This document shows, one piece after another, positions 44,434 to 53,795 of a DNA stretch of 64,000 nucleotides. The position numbers and the translations under genes are program-made. The DNA comes from Anaerobranca californiensis DSM 14826 (GTDB lineage: Bacteria; Bacillota; Proteinivoracia; Proteinivoracales; Proteinivoracaceae). The stretch spans positions 1 through 64,000 of the forward strand of contig NZ_FRAI01000010.1 of the NCBI RefSeq assembly GCF_900142275.1, read 5' to 3'. Numbering within the stretch: position 1 is the stretch's first letter; every line of letters starts with the position of its first letter. The notes under the pieces were generated by a model, which had not been told where the DNA came from, did no database searches, and was given only the letters and a program-made list of their open reading frames with translations.

Positions 44434-45915
44434 TTAATTAACAGTTAATAATATCTCCGCTGCCTTCTGAACAAGATTAAATAAGTTACCTGGTACAAGC
44501 CCAAAAATAATACATGCTGCTCCTAAAAGGACCATAGGTATTAACATTTTTTTTGGTATTCCATCATTGTCAAAGGACATGTTTTCCTTTTGTCCAAAAA
44601 AAGCCTTTATTACAATAGGCAAATAATAAACTGCATTCAGTAAACTGCTGATAATTATTACTAATGCATAAAAAGGTTTATGGGCATCTAATGCTCCAAT
44701 TACGAGGTAATATTTACTAATAAAACCATTAAAACCAGGAATCCCCACCATAGATAATGCTCCGATACTAAATAAAACCATTGTTATCGGCATTTTAAAT
44801 CCTATACCCTCTAAATCACTAATTTTTCTTACACCAGTTTTATAGATTATTGCCCCTGCTGCTAAAAAGAGTAGGGATTTCATCATAGCATGGTTAGCTA
44901 TATGGAGAATTCCTCCAGATACGCTGTTTAAATTTAATAAAGCAATTCCTAAGAATATATATCCAATTTGTGCTACAGAAGAAAAAGCTAACATTCTCTT
45001 GATATCTTCTTGGGCTATGGCAAATAATGATCCGGCGAAAATCGCTAATGTGGCCATAACTAAAATTATCTCTGGTATTGGAATTTGGGTAAATATTCCG
45101 ATACCATAAACCTTATAGATTATTCGTAATAATACTATAGCATAAATTTTAACTACAACCCCAGATAAAATAGCACTAGATGGTGATGGAGCAGATGAAT
45201 GGGCATCTGGCAACCAAACATGTAGTGGAAATAAAGCTGATTTTATTCCAAATCCTATAATAAATAAAGCTAAAGACACAATAATATTTAAAGGATATAA
45301 CTGAATCGCTGTGGAAAGTTCCTCTGCTATAAAATCTAAATTAAAGTGGCCAGTAACCATATATAATAGGGCAATACCTAACAAAATCAATCCAGAACCT
45401 AAAGTACTTAACATTAAGTATTTAAAAGAGGCTTCTACACAGGTTTTATTAGGCTTAACCGCTATAATCCCACAAGCTGTAATTGTCGCAATTTCAGTAA
45501 AAACAAATATATTAAATAAGTCATTAGAAAGGACTAAAGCACTCATAGCTCCAACTAACAAAATAAATAAAGTATAAAACCATGGACAGTTGTCATTACC
45601 AATTTCATGACAGATATCCATTTCAGCATAGATGGTTATTAATAGGGAAATTATATTAATTACAAGGAGCATAAATATTCCTAAATAATCGATTGAAATA
45701 GTTATTCCCCAAGGTGGCTGCCAACCACCTAAATAGTATTGGAATGAACCGTATTTATTGATATATCTAAGAATTAAAAATGTCCCCACCGAATTAAATA
45801 TTAGAACTCCTTTAATAACAGTACTTATTAAATGGGGTTTAAGTTTAGCAATCAATGGTATTGAAAAGGCAGTAAATAAACATAACACAATAGTCAGTAT
45901 AGGTAAATGGCTCAT
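44434..45915 (-). CDS. mrpD: MrpD-like cation/proton antiporter subunit (first copy)
   Basis: A 493-residue Proton_antipo_M protein with DLFNIFVFTEIATITACGIIA, LHVWLPDAHSSAPSPSSAILSGV and SSVAQIGYIFLG. Of the three paralogues it directly follows the MrpC gene (ATGA overlap), the normal position of MrpD/MbhH, so it is the best MrpD candidate. The key Glu, Lys and His of the family appear present by eye. Confidence 0.93.
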   Translation of the reverse strand: MSHLPILTIVLCLFTAFSIPLIAKLKPHLISTVIKGVLIFNSVGTFLILRYINKYGSFQYYLGGWQPPWGITISIDYLGIFMLLVINIISLLITIYAEMDICHEIGNDNCPWFYTLFILLVGAMSALVLSNDLFNIFVFTEIATITACGIIAVKPNKTCVEASFKYLMLSTLGSGLILLGIALLYMVTGHFNLDFIAEELSTAIQLYPLNIIVSLALFIIGFGIKSALFPLHVWLPDAHSSAPSPSSAILSGVVVKIYAIVLLRIIYKVYGIGIFTQIPIPEIILVMATLAIFAGSLFAIAQEDIKRMLAFSSVAQIGYIFLGIALLNLNSVSGGILHIANHAMMKSLLFLAAGAIIYKTGVRKISDLEGIGFKMPITMVLFSIGALSMVGIPGFNGFISKYYLVIGALDAHKPFYALVIIISSLLNAVYYLPIVIKAFFGQKENMSFDNDGIPKKMLIPMVLLGAACIIFGLVPGNLFNLVQKAAEILLTVN

Positions 45916-46283
45916 TCTTCTTGACTCCTTATCCTCATAATCTCATCGGCATCTAATGTACCATAATATTTGTAAAGTTTAATAATCAAACTTAAGGAAA
46001 AAGCCGTTAAACTTACACCTACAACTAATCCTGTTAAAATTAATGCCGATGGCAAAGGGTTAATATATCCTACTGCCTCTTCATTTAAAATCGGTGCATT
46101 TTTACCATCTACATAGCCAATGGCAACAAAAAATAAAAATATAGATGTTTCCATAATATTCATTCCGATAACTTTTTTAATTAAGTTTGAATGGGTAAGC
46201 ATAGTATGAAACCCTATAAGAAATAACAATATGGCAACAAAATAATAATAGTTGGTAATTAAAGCACTAATAATCTCCATCAT
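45912..46283 (-). CDS. mrpC: MrpC/MbhG-type subunit (NuoK-like)
   Basis: A 123-residue protein with three hydrophobic helices and the NuoK-like core GFHTMLTHSNLIKKVIGMNIMETSIFLFFVAIGY, the MnhC signature (shown in part: IKKVIGMNIMETSIFLF). It overlaps mrpB by four bases (ATGA) and mrpD by four. Part of the membrane arm of the antiporter. Confidence 0.94.
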   Translation of the reverse strand: MMEIISALITNYYYFVAILLFLIGFHTMLTHSNLIKKVIGMNIMETSIFLFFVAIGYVDGKNAPILNEEAVGYINPLPSALILTGLVVGVSLTAFSLSLIIKLYKYYGTLDADEIMRIRSQEE

Positions 46284-46711
46284 ATTTTCTTCTCCTCTAA
46301 CAGGTGATAAAAAAGTGTTACAATGGTACTTGCAACTTTTATACCAATGGCTAGAGTAACAACTGGTATAATACCACCACTAAACAGTTTACCAAAAGAA
46401 CCTAAAGAAGAAAATAAATTATTTGATAAAAAATTTCCTCCTTTAGCTATTCCTAGTAAACCAATAATGATAAAAATTATACCACCAGTACTTTCTAATA
46501 TTTTTGCGTTATTCCTTGGAAAACGTTCAATTCCTTTTTTAACACCATATGCCAAAGTATACAAAATTAAGCTTGAACCTAATATTGTCCCTCCAGCAAA
46601 CCCACCTCCAGGGGATAGATGGCCATTGAGAATGATAAATATTCCATAAACTTGAATAAAGGGTATAATTATTTTGACAACGGTTTGTAAAACAACACTG
46701 TTTTTATTCAT
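46280..46711 (-). CDS. mrpB: MrpB/MbhF-type subunit (MnhB domain)
   Basis: A 143-residue membrane protein with the MnhB motif LNGHLSPGGGFAGGTILGS and four helices. The frame opens at 46753, but AAAGGAAGTGA precedes the ATG at 46711 (MNKNSVVLQTVVKI), which overlaps the previous gene by eight bases as usual for coupled antiporter genes. Confidence 0.94.
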   Translation of the reverse strand: MNKNSVVLQTVVKIIIPFIQVYGIFIILNGHLSPGGGFAGGTILGSSLILYTLAYGVKKGIERFPRNNAKILESTGGIIFIIIGLLGIAKGGNFLSNNLFSSLGSFGKLFSGGIIPVVTLAIGIKVASTIVTLFYHLLEEKKI

Positions 46712-47012
46712 TTCTTTCACTTCCTTTGTTTTGCCCAGCTTTAACGTGGGCACCTAAAACTGTAAGTACGGCAGCAATTCCGGTGAATAGTACCGTTGTT
46801 TCACCTAAAGTGTCATATCCCCTATAATCTGTTATTATTGCAGAAACAATATTTTTTATATTAGTATCTTTAACAACTTCCTCTGTAAATCTTTGACTTA
46901 CAACATTGTTGGATGGATTATCAGGGGAGCCAAATTTTGGCATTTCTGCTACCATCATCAATAAAATTATACCTATAACTAAAAGGGAAACAGTAGAAAT
47001 TACAATCCTCAC
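46704..47012 (-). CDS. mbhE: MbhE-type subunit (MrpA C-terminal domain)
   Basis: A 102-residue protein with two helices and YRGYDTLGETTVLFTGIAAVLTVL, the motif shared by MbhE and the C-terminus of MrpA. In Mrp systems this is fused to MrpA; here, as in Mbh, it is a separate gene. It starts with GTG overlapping the preceding stop by four bases. Confidence 0.9.
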   Translation of the reverse strand: MRIVISTVSLLVIGIILLMMVAEMPKFGSPDNPSNNVVSQRFTEEVVKDTNIKNIVSAIITDYRGYDTLGETTVLFTGIAAVLTVLGAHVKAGQNKGSERNE

Positions 47013-47251
47013 TTTTCTTCACCCCTCTTAGTTTTACTGATTACAACCATCATCAATAAAGTGGTAACACCGGCACCCATTGCAGCTTCTGTTAGGGCAA
47101 TATCTGGGGCATTTAATTGCTGCCATATGATTGCCATAATCAGACTATAGGCAGCGAAGATTATAACTGCACTTAGTAAGTCCTTGATTCTAGAAACGGC
47201 TATAGCACAAACTACTAGGAATGTTAAAAGCATAAAATGAAGTATTGGCAT
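47009..47251 (-). CDS. mbhD: MbhD-type DUF4040 subunit
   Basis: An 80-residue two-to-three-helix protein with AIIWQQLNAPDIALTEAAMGAGVTTLL, the DUF4040/MbhD signature also found near the end of MrpA. As a free-standing gene it places this locus with Mbh-type rather than full-length-MrpA-type antiporters. Confidence 0.92.
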   Translation of the reverse strand: MPILHFMLLTFLVVCAIAVSRIKDLLSAVIIFAAYSLIMAIIWQQLNAPDIALTEAAMGAGVTTLLMMVVISKTKRGEEK

Positions 47252-47253
47252 AA

Positions 47254-47577
47254 CTATTCCCCCTTCCCCTGGGTTTTCTGGAGAAAATCTTTTTTGTATT
47301 GAGCCCTAGAAATTACATGGGCAGCGGTAGGGTTAGTTATCCAGACAAATACAATAATAATCAAAAGTTTAGCTGCAATAAAGGGTTTATCGAGATTATA
47401 TAAAGCTAAGGCCAATAATGCTAAACCTGCCCCTAAAGTATCACCTTTAGTAGTTGCATGCATTCTTGTATAAGTATCCGGTAATCGCAACAAGCCAATG
47501 GTGCCAACTGAAAAGAAAAATACACTAAAGAAAAGTAGTACACCAATTATTATCGATATAAAAGACAAACTTGGCAC
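47254..47577 (-). CDS. mrpG: MrpG/MbhC-type subunit
   Basis: A 107-residue protein with three helices and VGTIGLLRLPDTYTRMHATTKGDTLGAGLALLAL, the MnhG hallmark (seen here as GTIGLLRLPDTYTRMHA). Start GTG at 47577 overlaps AGGGGGTG; a TTG nine bases later (47568) is equally plausible. Confidence 0.94.
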   Translation of the reverse strand: MPSLSFISIIIGVLLFFSVFFFSVGTIGLLRLPDTYTRMHATTKGDTLGAGLALLALALYNLDKPFIAAKLLIIIVFVWITNPTAAHVISRAQYKKDFLQKTQGKGE

Positions 47578-47580
47578 CCC

Positions 47581-47844
47581 CTAATCTATATTTTCAGTAT
47601 CAATATATTTTGATACACCTATTGTCATAATAAAACTGATTAAAGCATAAACTACAGCAACATCTAAATAAAAGGTCTCATTAAAAACAAAGGAAATTAG
47701 AGAAAGTATTATTAAAGCCTTTGTTCCAATAATATTTATGGAAACAACCCTATCTATAGCCCTCGGTCCAATAATTGCCCGGTATAAGCACAGAAAAACT
47801 AAAATCATCAGGGCGATAGCTGTCCCTATAAATAAGTTATCCAT
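47581..47844 (-). CDS. mrpF: MrpF/MbhB-type subunit
   Basis: An 87-residue three-helix protein with YRAIIGPRAIDRVVSINIIG, the MnhF motif. The frame opens at 47856, but GGTGA lies before the ATG at 47844, which overlaps the mrpE stop region by eight bases. Confidence 0.94.
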   Translation of the reverse strand: MDNLFIGTAIALMILVFLCLYRAIIGPRAIDRVVSINIIGTKALIILSLISFVFNETFYLDVAVVYALISFIMTIGVSKYIDTENID

Positions 47845-48343
47845 TATTTTCACCATCCAGATAAAGCATTTTTGATTTTACAGCCCAATTTTGAACATCT
47901 ACAGCATTCTGTTCAGTTAAATAATGAACCACATATATATCTTCATCCACATCAATGGTTAATGTCCCAGGAGTTAAAGTTATAGAGTTGGCCAACAATG
48001 TCCTGGCAAGGGGTGATTTTAATTTTGTCTTAAAAGTTACTATACCAGGGCTTATTGGCATTTTAGGAGAAAGGACTATTTTTGCTACTTGAATGTTAGC
48101 AATAATCATATCCTTTATAAGAACTAAAGTTATATTGATTAGAGTTATAATTTGAACCAAAAAAGGCTTTTTGCCATAAAAGTGGAAATCCCTTAAAAAA
48201 TCCCTATTGAAAATTTCAACGGAATAAGCTACCACTATCCCTACTAACAAATGTTGTATTTCTAAAGTTTCAGCTGCTATAATCCAAAAAAGAAACAATA
48301 TAAAAAATAAAATTAATGGAGTTTTACCTTTAATTTTAGTCAA
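47837..48343 (-). CDS. mrpE: MrpE/MbhA-type subunit
   Basis: A 168-residue protein with two to three N-terminal helices and the MnhE C-terminal domain (ITLTPGTLTIDVDEDIYVVHYLTEQ). First gene of the antiporter set; it starts with TTG after AAAGGAGG. A strong hairpin lies between it and rnfB, but the same direction and spacing allow cotranscription from rnf. Confidence 0.94.
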   Translation of the reverse strand: MTKIKGKTPLILFFILFLFWIIAAETLEIQHLLVGIVVAYSVEIFNRDFLRDFHFYGKKPFLVQIITLINITLVLIKDMIIANIQVAKIVLSPKMPISPGIVTFKTKLKSPLARTLLANSITLTPGTLTIDVDEDIYVVHYLTEQNAVDVQNWAVKSKMLYLDGENNG

Positions 48344-48389
48344 AAGAACTCCTCCTTTGTATCTGGAGTTTATTTAATCTTAAAAAACA

Positions 48390-48422
48390 TTCAGTTTAAA
48401 GCGCCTGTAATACAGGCGCTTT
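48390..48422 (-). terminator. Strong GC-rich hairpin between rnfB and mrpE
   Basis: AAAGCGCCTGTA (48398-48409) pairs with TACAGGCGCTTT (48411-48422). It is the most stable short stem in the operon but is followed only by TTTAAACTG on the minus strand, so it may terminate partly, or act as a transcript processing or stabilising site. Confidence 0.6.
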
Positions 48423-48428
48423 ATAAGC

Positions 48429-49223
48429 TTATTGTACTTTTTTAATGGCGTTGGTTGGGCATTCCCCGATACATTTCTCACATGCAGTACATTTTAAGTT
48501 GTCAATAACTGCAAGGTTGTTTTCAACGGTTATACATTGTTCTGGACAAACCTTAGCACATTTCCTGCAACCTATACAGCCCACTTTACATACTTTCATA
48601 GTACTAGCACCTTTATCTATTGAGTTACATAATACATGAACCTGACTACCCTGGGGAACCATACGGATTACATCCTTAGGACAGGCTATTACACATTTTT
48701 GACAACTAGTACAAATTTCTTCATCTATTATAGGAATGCCATTTTCTCCCATAGTTATGGCATCAAAGGGACATTCCCTTACACATGTAGCTAATCCTAA
48801 ACAGCCGTACTTACATTCCTTTGAGCCACCATCTATTAACATTGCTGATACACAGTCTTTAACACCATCATAAATAAATTTCTCTTTAGCTACTGTATTA
48901 GTTCCATTACACATAACCCTAGCCACCATTTTAATATCTTGGACAGAATCTTTAGCTTCCATTCCCATAATTCCTGCAATTTTGTCGGCAGTTTTCTGTC
49001 TCCCTACGGGACAGCCAGTAATAGGGGCTTTACCACCTACAACAGCTTCAGCAAAACCGCTACACCCAGGGTAACCACAAGCACCACAGTTAGCACCAGG
49101 TAATATTTCATTTATTGCATCTACCCTTGGATCTACTTCTACAGCAAAGATTACTGAGGCAACGGCTAGCAGAGTACCAAAAACCAAACCAATGCCACCG
49201 ATTACCAGAATTGGTATGATCAT
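48429..49223 (-). CDS. rnfB: Rnf complex ferredoxin-type subunit RnfB
   Basis: RnfB accepts electrons from ferredoxin on the cytoplasmic side. It has an N-terminal membrane helix (residues 2-25), the Fe-S (PF04060-type) motif GANCGACGYPGCSGFAEAVV with a C in TGCPVG, and several 4Fe-4S sites including CTSCQKCVIACP, CIGCRKCAKVCP and CTACEKCIGECP, plus an atypical CKYGCLGLATCVREC. At 264 residues it is the multi-cluster Clostridial type. Last gene of rnfCDGEAB. Confidence 0.97.
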   Translation of the reverse strand: MIIPILVIGGIGLVFGTLLAVASVIFAVEVDPRVDAINEILPGANCGACGYPGCSGFAEAVVGGKAPITGCPVGRQKTADKIAGIMGMEAKDSVQDIKMVARVMCNGTNTVAKEKFIYDGVKDCVSAMLIDGGSKECKYGCLGLATCVRECPFDAITMGENGIPIIDEEICTSCQKCVIACPKDVIRMVPQGSQVHVLCNSIDKGASTMKVCKVGCIGCRKCAKVCPEQCITVENNLAVIDNLKCTACEKCIGECPTNAIKKVQ

Positions 49224-49247
49224 CTTAAATACACCCCCTATTTTCCA

Positions 49248-49823
49248 CTAAAATACAAATCCTGAGAAAGTTAATGCTAATATTGCTGCGGCAATAAGGG
49301 CAGCTGGGACTCCTTCAAAGTACTTATTTCCTCCTGAAAGTTCTAACCTTTCTCTAACACTAGCCAATAGTACTAAGGCTAAAGTGAAACCAAGTGCTGC
49401 ACCGATAGCATGAAATATCGTTTCTATTAAACTATATCCTTTAGTTATATTTAAAATTGCTAGACCAAGGACAGCACAGTTTGTAGTAATTAATGGCAAG
49501 AAAATACCTAAAGCTCTGTATAAAGTAGGGCTAGTTTTCTTGATAGCTAACTCTACAAACTGAACTAAAGAAGCTATTACCAATATAAAAGCTAGAGTTT
49601 GTAGATATTCAATCCCCATGGGTTTTAATATGAAGTTCTGGATCATCCAGGTAATTATTGAAGATATTGTCATAACAAAGGTTACCGCCATACCCATACC
49701 AATTGATGTTTCTATTTTTTTGGAAACACCTAGGAAAGGGCAGATACCTAGAAACTGCCTTAATACAAAGTTATTAACAAAAATGGCAGTAAAAAGTATT
49801 GTTAAAAGATTAGATATATTCAT
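49248..49823 (-). CDS. rnfA: Rnf complex membrane subunit RnfA
   Basis: A 191-residue six-helix subunit with NNFVLRQFLGICPFLGVSKKIE near the N-terminus and TNCAVLGLAI; the two conserved Cys segments (GICPFLG and TNCAVLG) form the membrane 2Fe-2S/Fe site known in Rnf/NQR. Follows rnfE by 15 bases. Confidence 0.97.
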   Translation of the reverse strand: MNISNLLTILFTAIFVNNFVLRQFLGICPFLGVSKKIETSIGMGMAVTFVMTISSIITWMIQNFILKPMGIEYLQTLAFILVIASLVQFVELAIKKTSPTLYRALGIFLPLITTNCAVLGLAILNITKGYSLIETIFHAIGAALGFTLALVLLASVRERLELSGGNKYFEGVPAALIAAAILALTFSGFVF

Positions 49824-49838
49824 TTTTTTCCCCCTTTC

Positions 49839-50393
49839 TTAGCATCTTTTAAATTTTGTAAGGGTAATGAAGTTAATTAACCCTAATAATAAACCTAATG
49901 TTAAAAAAGCACCTGGAGGCATTCCAAATATTGCCATAGAACCACTTAAAAATTCTCTGATTCCTCCAAGAACCGTTAAACTTAATGTAAAGCCTAACCC
50001 CATTCCAACGGCGTCTAAAATAGAAGGTAACACCGATTCTTTAGAAGCAAAGGCTTCAGCTCGACCTAAAATTAAGCAGTTAACAACAATTAGTGGAATA
50101 AAGATTCCTAAGCTTTCATATAAGGTGTAGGCATAGGCTTCCATAAACATATCTACAATTGTAACAAAAGTTGCTATTATTATTATAAAACTGGGAATTC
50201 TAACTGCACTAGGGATTAATTTTTTCACTAAAGAAACTATTATGTTTGAACAGATCAATACAAAGGTTGTAGCCATACCCATACCAAAACCATTAAAGGC
50301 ACTGGTGGTTACAGCAAGGGTAGGACATAGACCAAGCAAAAGTCTAAAAACAGGATTTTCTTTATATAAACCTTTAGTTAGTTCTCCTAACAT
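49839..50393 (-). CDS. rnfE: Rnf complex membrane subunit RnfE
   Basis: A 184-residue homologue of RnfA with [27 protein letters not shown] and [17 protein letters not shown]; both conserved Cys are present. The frame opens at 50417, but TAGGAGGTG precedes the ATG at 50393 (MLGELTKG). It lies 10 bases after rnfG. Confidence 0.96.
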   Translation of the reverse strand: MLGELTKGLYKENPVFRLLLGLCPTLAVTTSAFNGFGMGMATTFVLICSNIIVSLVKKLIPSAVRIPSFIIIIATFVTIVDMFMEAYAYTLYESLGIFIPLIVVNCLILGRAEAFASKESVLPSILDAVGMGLGFTLSLTVLGGIREFLSGSMAIFGMPPGAFLTLGLLLGLINFITLTKFKRC

Positions 50394-50403
50394 GTTGCAC
50401 CTC

Positions 50404-51510
50404 CTACTGTAGCCCACTGGTTAGGGCATTTTTTACCCCTTCTAAAATACCTTCTGCGGTTTTAGTAGCACCTGTTTTTACATCTACATCTTTGAGGTCA
50501 GTAGCCTCTAATAGTCTCTCCGTCATCTTTTCAACTGCTAAAGTTACATATTCAGGGGTATCTTCTTTAGCCTCTATAGTTACATCAACAATTCTTCCAT
50601 CTTTAACTAATACTGTAACCTTTACTTCACCAAATAACCCTTGGCCAACTCCAACATATCTGCCATTAGAAACTTCACTTAATACTACTGGATCTTCCTG
50701 TTCTTGATCACCGCCGAAAAATTGAGCTAAAGCATCCCTGATAGCTCCTTTAATACCATTAGAAGTAGCAGTTGCTCCAGATACAGCATCTACTTCTAAA
50801 TTTTGCTGTTCAATAATAGCTTTGGGAATTCTATCAAAGGCTGGGTCAGATATTCCCGGTGTTTCATTATGGGATAAAACTTTAATATCCACTAATTTCC
50901 CACCTTTAATAGTAACTTCTACTTCTATATTTCCACCAAATCCTCTACCTACACCTTTATAAGTTCCATCGGGTACAATTGCAAAGTCGATTTCAGCAAT
51001 TAAGCCTAACAATTTACCTAAGGTAGTTACAGCTTCATTAACACCTGCTAATAATCCTAAACTAGATGATGTAGCACCGGAAACTACGTCAAAGCTAATA
51101 CCACTTTCCAAGCCCTGTCCTACAAACTCTTTAAGTTTGTCAGTTGTAAAAGCTCTATCACCAAGACCAGGTGTTTCACTATGGCTTAAAACTTCAACAC
51201 CCGTTACTACCAAGTCAGTAGTTAAACCAACAATTATAACAATAGGTGATGAACCATATCCTTTAGCTTGAACTCTAATTACGTAACCTACATGCTCACT
51301 ATTTTTATATGCTTTAAAATATTTAATTCCATTCTCCTCTACTTCTTCAAAGTCATCGGCATCAATTATAGTTCCTAATGCTTGAACTAACCTTTGTCTT
51401 GCCCCTTCTTCAATAATTGGTGAAGTAATATTATTAACTACAGCAAGTAATCCACCGGCTATAGCGGCAATTAAGGTTAAGGTTACTATTAGACGAAAAA
51501 TATTGTTCAT
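50404..51510 (-). CDS. rnfG: RnfG with three tandem FMN-binding domains
   Basis: RnfG carries a covalent FMN on the outer side. Usual RnfG has about 200 residues and one FMN_bind domain; this one has 368. Residues about 7-25 are the membrane helix. Domain 1 (about 70-165) has SGATSSS at 144-150, domain 2 (about 182-262) SGATATS at 244-250, domain 3 (about 283-363) TGATKTA at 346-352; Thr147, Thr247 and Thr349 are the predicted flavin acceptors. Its ATG overlaps the rnfD stop (TAATG). The three motifs suggest a multi-flavin wire. Confidence 0.95.
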   Translation of the reverse strand: MNNIFRLIVTLTLIAAIAGGLLAVVNNITSPIIEEGARQRLVQALGTIIDADDFEEVEENGIKYFKAYKNSEHVGYVIRVQAKGYGSSPIVIIVGLTTDLVVTGVEVLSHSETPGLGDRAFTTDKLKEFVGQGLESGISFDVVSGATSSSLGLLAGVNEAVTTLGKLLGLIAEIDFAIVPDGTYKGVGRGFGGNIEVEVTIKGGKLVDIKVLSHNETPGISDPAFDRIPKAIIEQQNLEVDAVSGATATSNGIKGAIRDALAQFFGGDQEQEDPVVLSEVSNGRYVGVGQGLFGEVKVTVLVKDGRIVDVTIEAKEDTPEYVTLAVEKMTERLLEATDLKDVDVKTGATKTAEGILEGVKNALTSGLQ

Positions 51511-52487
51511 TACTTCGTCACCTCCCCAAAGGTTCGAGGTATTGTAAATTTATCTAGTATTGGAGTTAAAGCATTCATAAATAGGATAGCAAAGGTTGCA
51601 CCTTCTGGTAGTTGTCCATGATATCTGATTAAAATTAAGATAAGACCACAACCAATTCCATAATACAACCTACCTTTTTTAGTGGTTGGAGAAGTTACAT
51701 AGCAAGTTGCCATGAAAATAGCAGCTAAGAGTGCTGTACCGGCAAACCATTGGAATAGCACTTCCTTTATTGCCACTTGAATGAAATCAGGTGTAAATCC
51801 TTGAGAAATAGCTACATAAAAGACAGAATAAACACCCATAGCTCCTAAAAAGCCTCCAGGAATTCTCCAATCAATATGTCCTTTAGCTAATAGATAAAAA
51901 CCACCAATTAATATTGCTAAAGCTGAAGTTTCACCTAAACTACCTGGTATATATCCTATAAACATATCAAATAAGCTGTAATCTGGTGCACTAGGTGCTA
52001 AAGCTGTTGCAGCAGTTACTGCATCAACTCCAGGAGTAATCCAACTACCAGTCATGATTACCGGAAAGGAAGTTACTAAAAAAGCTCTTCCCACTAAAGC
52101 AGGGTTAAAAGGATTTTTACCTAAACCACCAAAAACATGTTTGCCAATTAAAATTGCCACTGCTGAACCTAAAGCAGCAAGCCATAAATACTGGGTTTCT
52201 CTCCCAATAACTGGCGGTAGACTTAAACCTAGTAAAATTCCAGTGATAGCAGCAGAACCATCACCGAAGAACTTTCTAATACTTATTTTTTCATGTAATA
52301 CAATTGCTTCAAAGAATAATGCAGTAAAAGTACTTATAAATAATATATAAACAGCGGCCATCCCATAAAAAATTATAGAAGCTAGCATTACAGGGACTAA
52401 AGCAACTATAACATCCCACATGATGTAATTTATATCTCTAGGACTTCTAATATGGGGAGATGGGCCAACTACAAACTTATCCTTCAT
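51510..52487 (-). CDS. rnfD: Rnf complex membrane subunit RnfD
   Basis: A 325-residue NqrB/RnfD protein with about nine to ten helices, N-terminal VVGPSPHIRSPRDINYIMWDV and NPFNPALVGRAF. The flavinylation-type motif DAVTAAT is at residues 155-161, with Thr161 as likely FMN site. GGAGG precedes the ATG; follows rnfC by 18 bases. Confidence 0.96.
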   Translation of the reverse strand: MKDKFVVGPSPHIRSPRDINYIMWDVIVALVPVMLASIIFYGMAAVYILFISTFTALFFEAIVLHEKISIRKFFGDGSAAITGILLGLSLPPVIGRETQYLWLAALGSAVAILIGKHVFGGLGKNPFNPALVGRAFLVTSFPVIMTGSWITPGVDAVTAATALAPSAPDYSLFDMFIGYIPGSLGETSALAILIGGFYLLAKGHIDWRIPGGFLGAMGVYSVFYVAISQGFTPDFIQVAIKEVLFQWFAGTALLAAIFMATCYVTSPTTKKGRLYYGIGCGLILILIRYHGQLPEGATFAILFMNALTPILDKFTIPRTFGEVTK

Positions 52488-52505
52488 CTGTCGATTCCCT
52501 CCTCG

Positions 52506-53795
52506 TTATTTACTTGCTTTTTTAGAGTTTACTTGCCATTTACCTTGTCTGATTAGATGAATCAATGGTATCCTTGATGGACATACATAAGAACAGCAGC
52601 CACATTCTATACAGTTAAATAAATTTAAGTTTTCAGCCTCTTCTAACATACCCTTCCTAGCATAGTTAGCTAGATAATTAGGCATTAAATACATAGGACA
52701 TGCATCAACACAACGGGCACATTTAATACAAGTTTTTTCTTCAACTAATTCAACTTCTGATTCAGTTAACACTAATATTCCAGAAGTTCCTTTAGTTACC
52801 ACTTCATCTAAATCTGCAACAGCTCTACCCATCATTGGACCACCAGCAATTATTTTAGCAGCATCTTCCGTCAGACCACCACATTGCTCAATAACTTCCC
52901 TAAAGGTAGTGCCAATTTTTACAATAAGGTTTTTCGGTTCTTTAACACCTTTTCCAGTAACGGTTAGACCCCTTTCAAAAAGAGGTTTACCTTCTCTGAT
53001 TGCATCAGCTACAGCTGCCGCTGTATAGACATTATTTACTAATGCACCGATATCTACTGGCAGTCCCCCTACTGGAACTTCTTTATCAAGAACTGCTTTT
53101 ATCAGCTGTTTTTCTCCACCTTGTGGATACTTTACTTCAAGGCTTACTAATTCTATATTATTATAATTTTTAATAGCCTCTGATATAGCCTCAATGGCTT
53201 GAGGTTTATTTTCCTCAATGGCTATATAACCTTTTTCAGCTCCTGTAGCCTTAAGCAAAGCCCTTAAACCATAAACTACTTTTTCTGCCTGTTCTGTCAT
53301 AATTCTATCATCGATTGTTAAATAAGGTTCACACTCAGCACCATTTAAGATTATAGTCTCAAATTTTTTACCTTCAGGTGGAGTAAGTTTTACATGTGTT
53401 GGAAATGCGGCACCACCCATACCGACAATTCCCCCTTCTTTAACTATCCCTTTAATTTCATCGGCAGTTAAAGAATCGATATCTCTCTTGTTTTCAGAAA
53501 GGAACTCTTCCCTACTTTCTCCTTCAATGACAATATACTTGTCAGTAACTTCCACCACTTTCCCTGAAATACTTGAGTGAATTGGTGCAGAAATAAATTT
53601 TTCAGTATCTCCTATCTTTTGACCTACCACCACATCTTGTCCTTTTTCTACTAAAGGCTGACATGGTGCTCCAATGTGTTGTTGAAGTAAAATCTTAACT
53701 CTTTTTGGGGTATCCATTCTTTCAATTGCTTTATCTTTTGAAAGCTCTTTGTTGTATAAAGGATGGATTCCACCAGGAAAACTTTTCTTTTTCAA
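52506..53795 (-). CDS. rnfC: Rnf complex NADH-binding subunit RnfC
   Basis: RnfC is the peripheral subunit that exchanges electrons with NAD. It has the N-terminal RnfC barrel/hammerhead (GGIHPLYNKE), the FMN/NADH-binding Rossmann region (VGMGGAAFPTHVKL, LNGAECEPYLTIDDR), an SLBB domain and two 4Fe-4S motifs CIKCARCVDACP and CIECGCCSYVCP. The frame opens at a GTG at 53804 lying in the AAAGGGGTGA site; the TTG at 53795 was chosen (429 residues). First gene of the operon. Confidence 0.96.
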   Translation of the reverse strand: MKKKSFPGGIHPLYNKELSKDKAIERMDTPKRVKILLQQHIGAPCQPLVEKGQDVVVGQKIGDTEKFISAPIHSSISGKVVEVTDKYIVIEGESREEFLSENKRDIDSLTADEIKGIVKEGGIVGMGGAAFPTHVKLTPPEGKKFETIILNGAECEPYLTIDDRIMTEQAEKVVYGLRALLKATGAEKGYIAIEENKPQAIEAISEAIKNYNNIELVSLEVKYPQGGEKQLIKAVLDKEVPVGGLPVDIGALVNNVYTAAAVADAIREGKPLFERGLTVTGKGVKEPKNLIVKIGTTFREVIEQCGGLTEDAAKIIAGGPMMGRAVADLDEVVTKGTSGILVLTESEVELVEEKTCIKCARCVDACPMYLMPNYLANYARKGMLEEAENLNLFNCIECGCCSYVCPSRIPLIHLIRQGKWQVNSKKASK

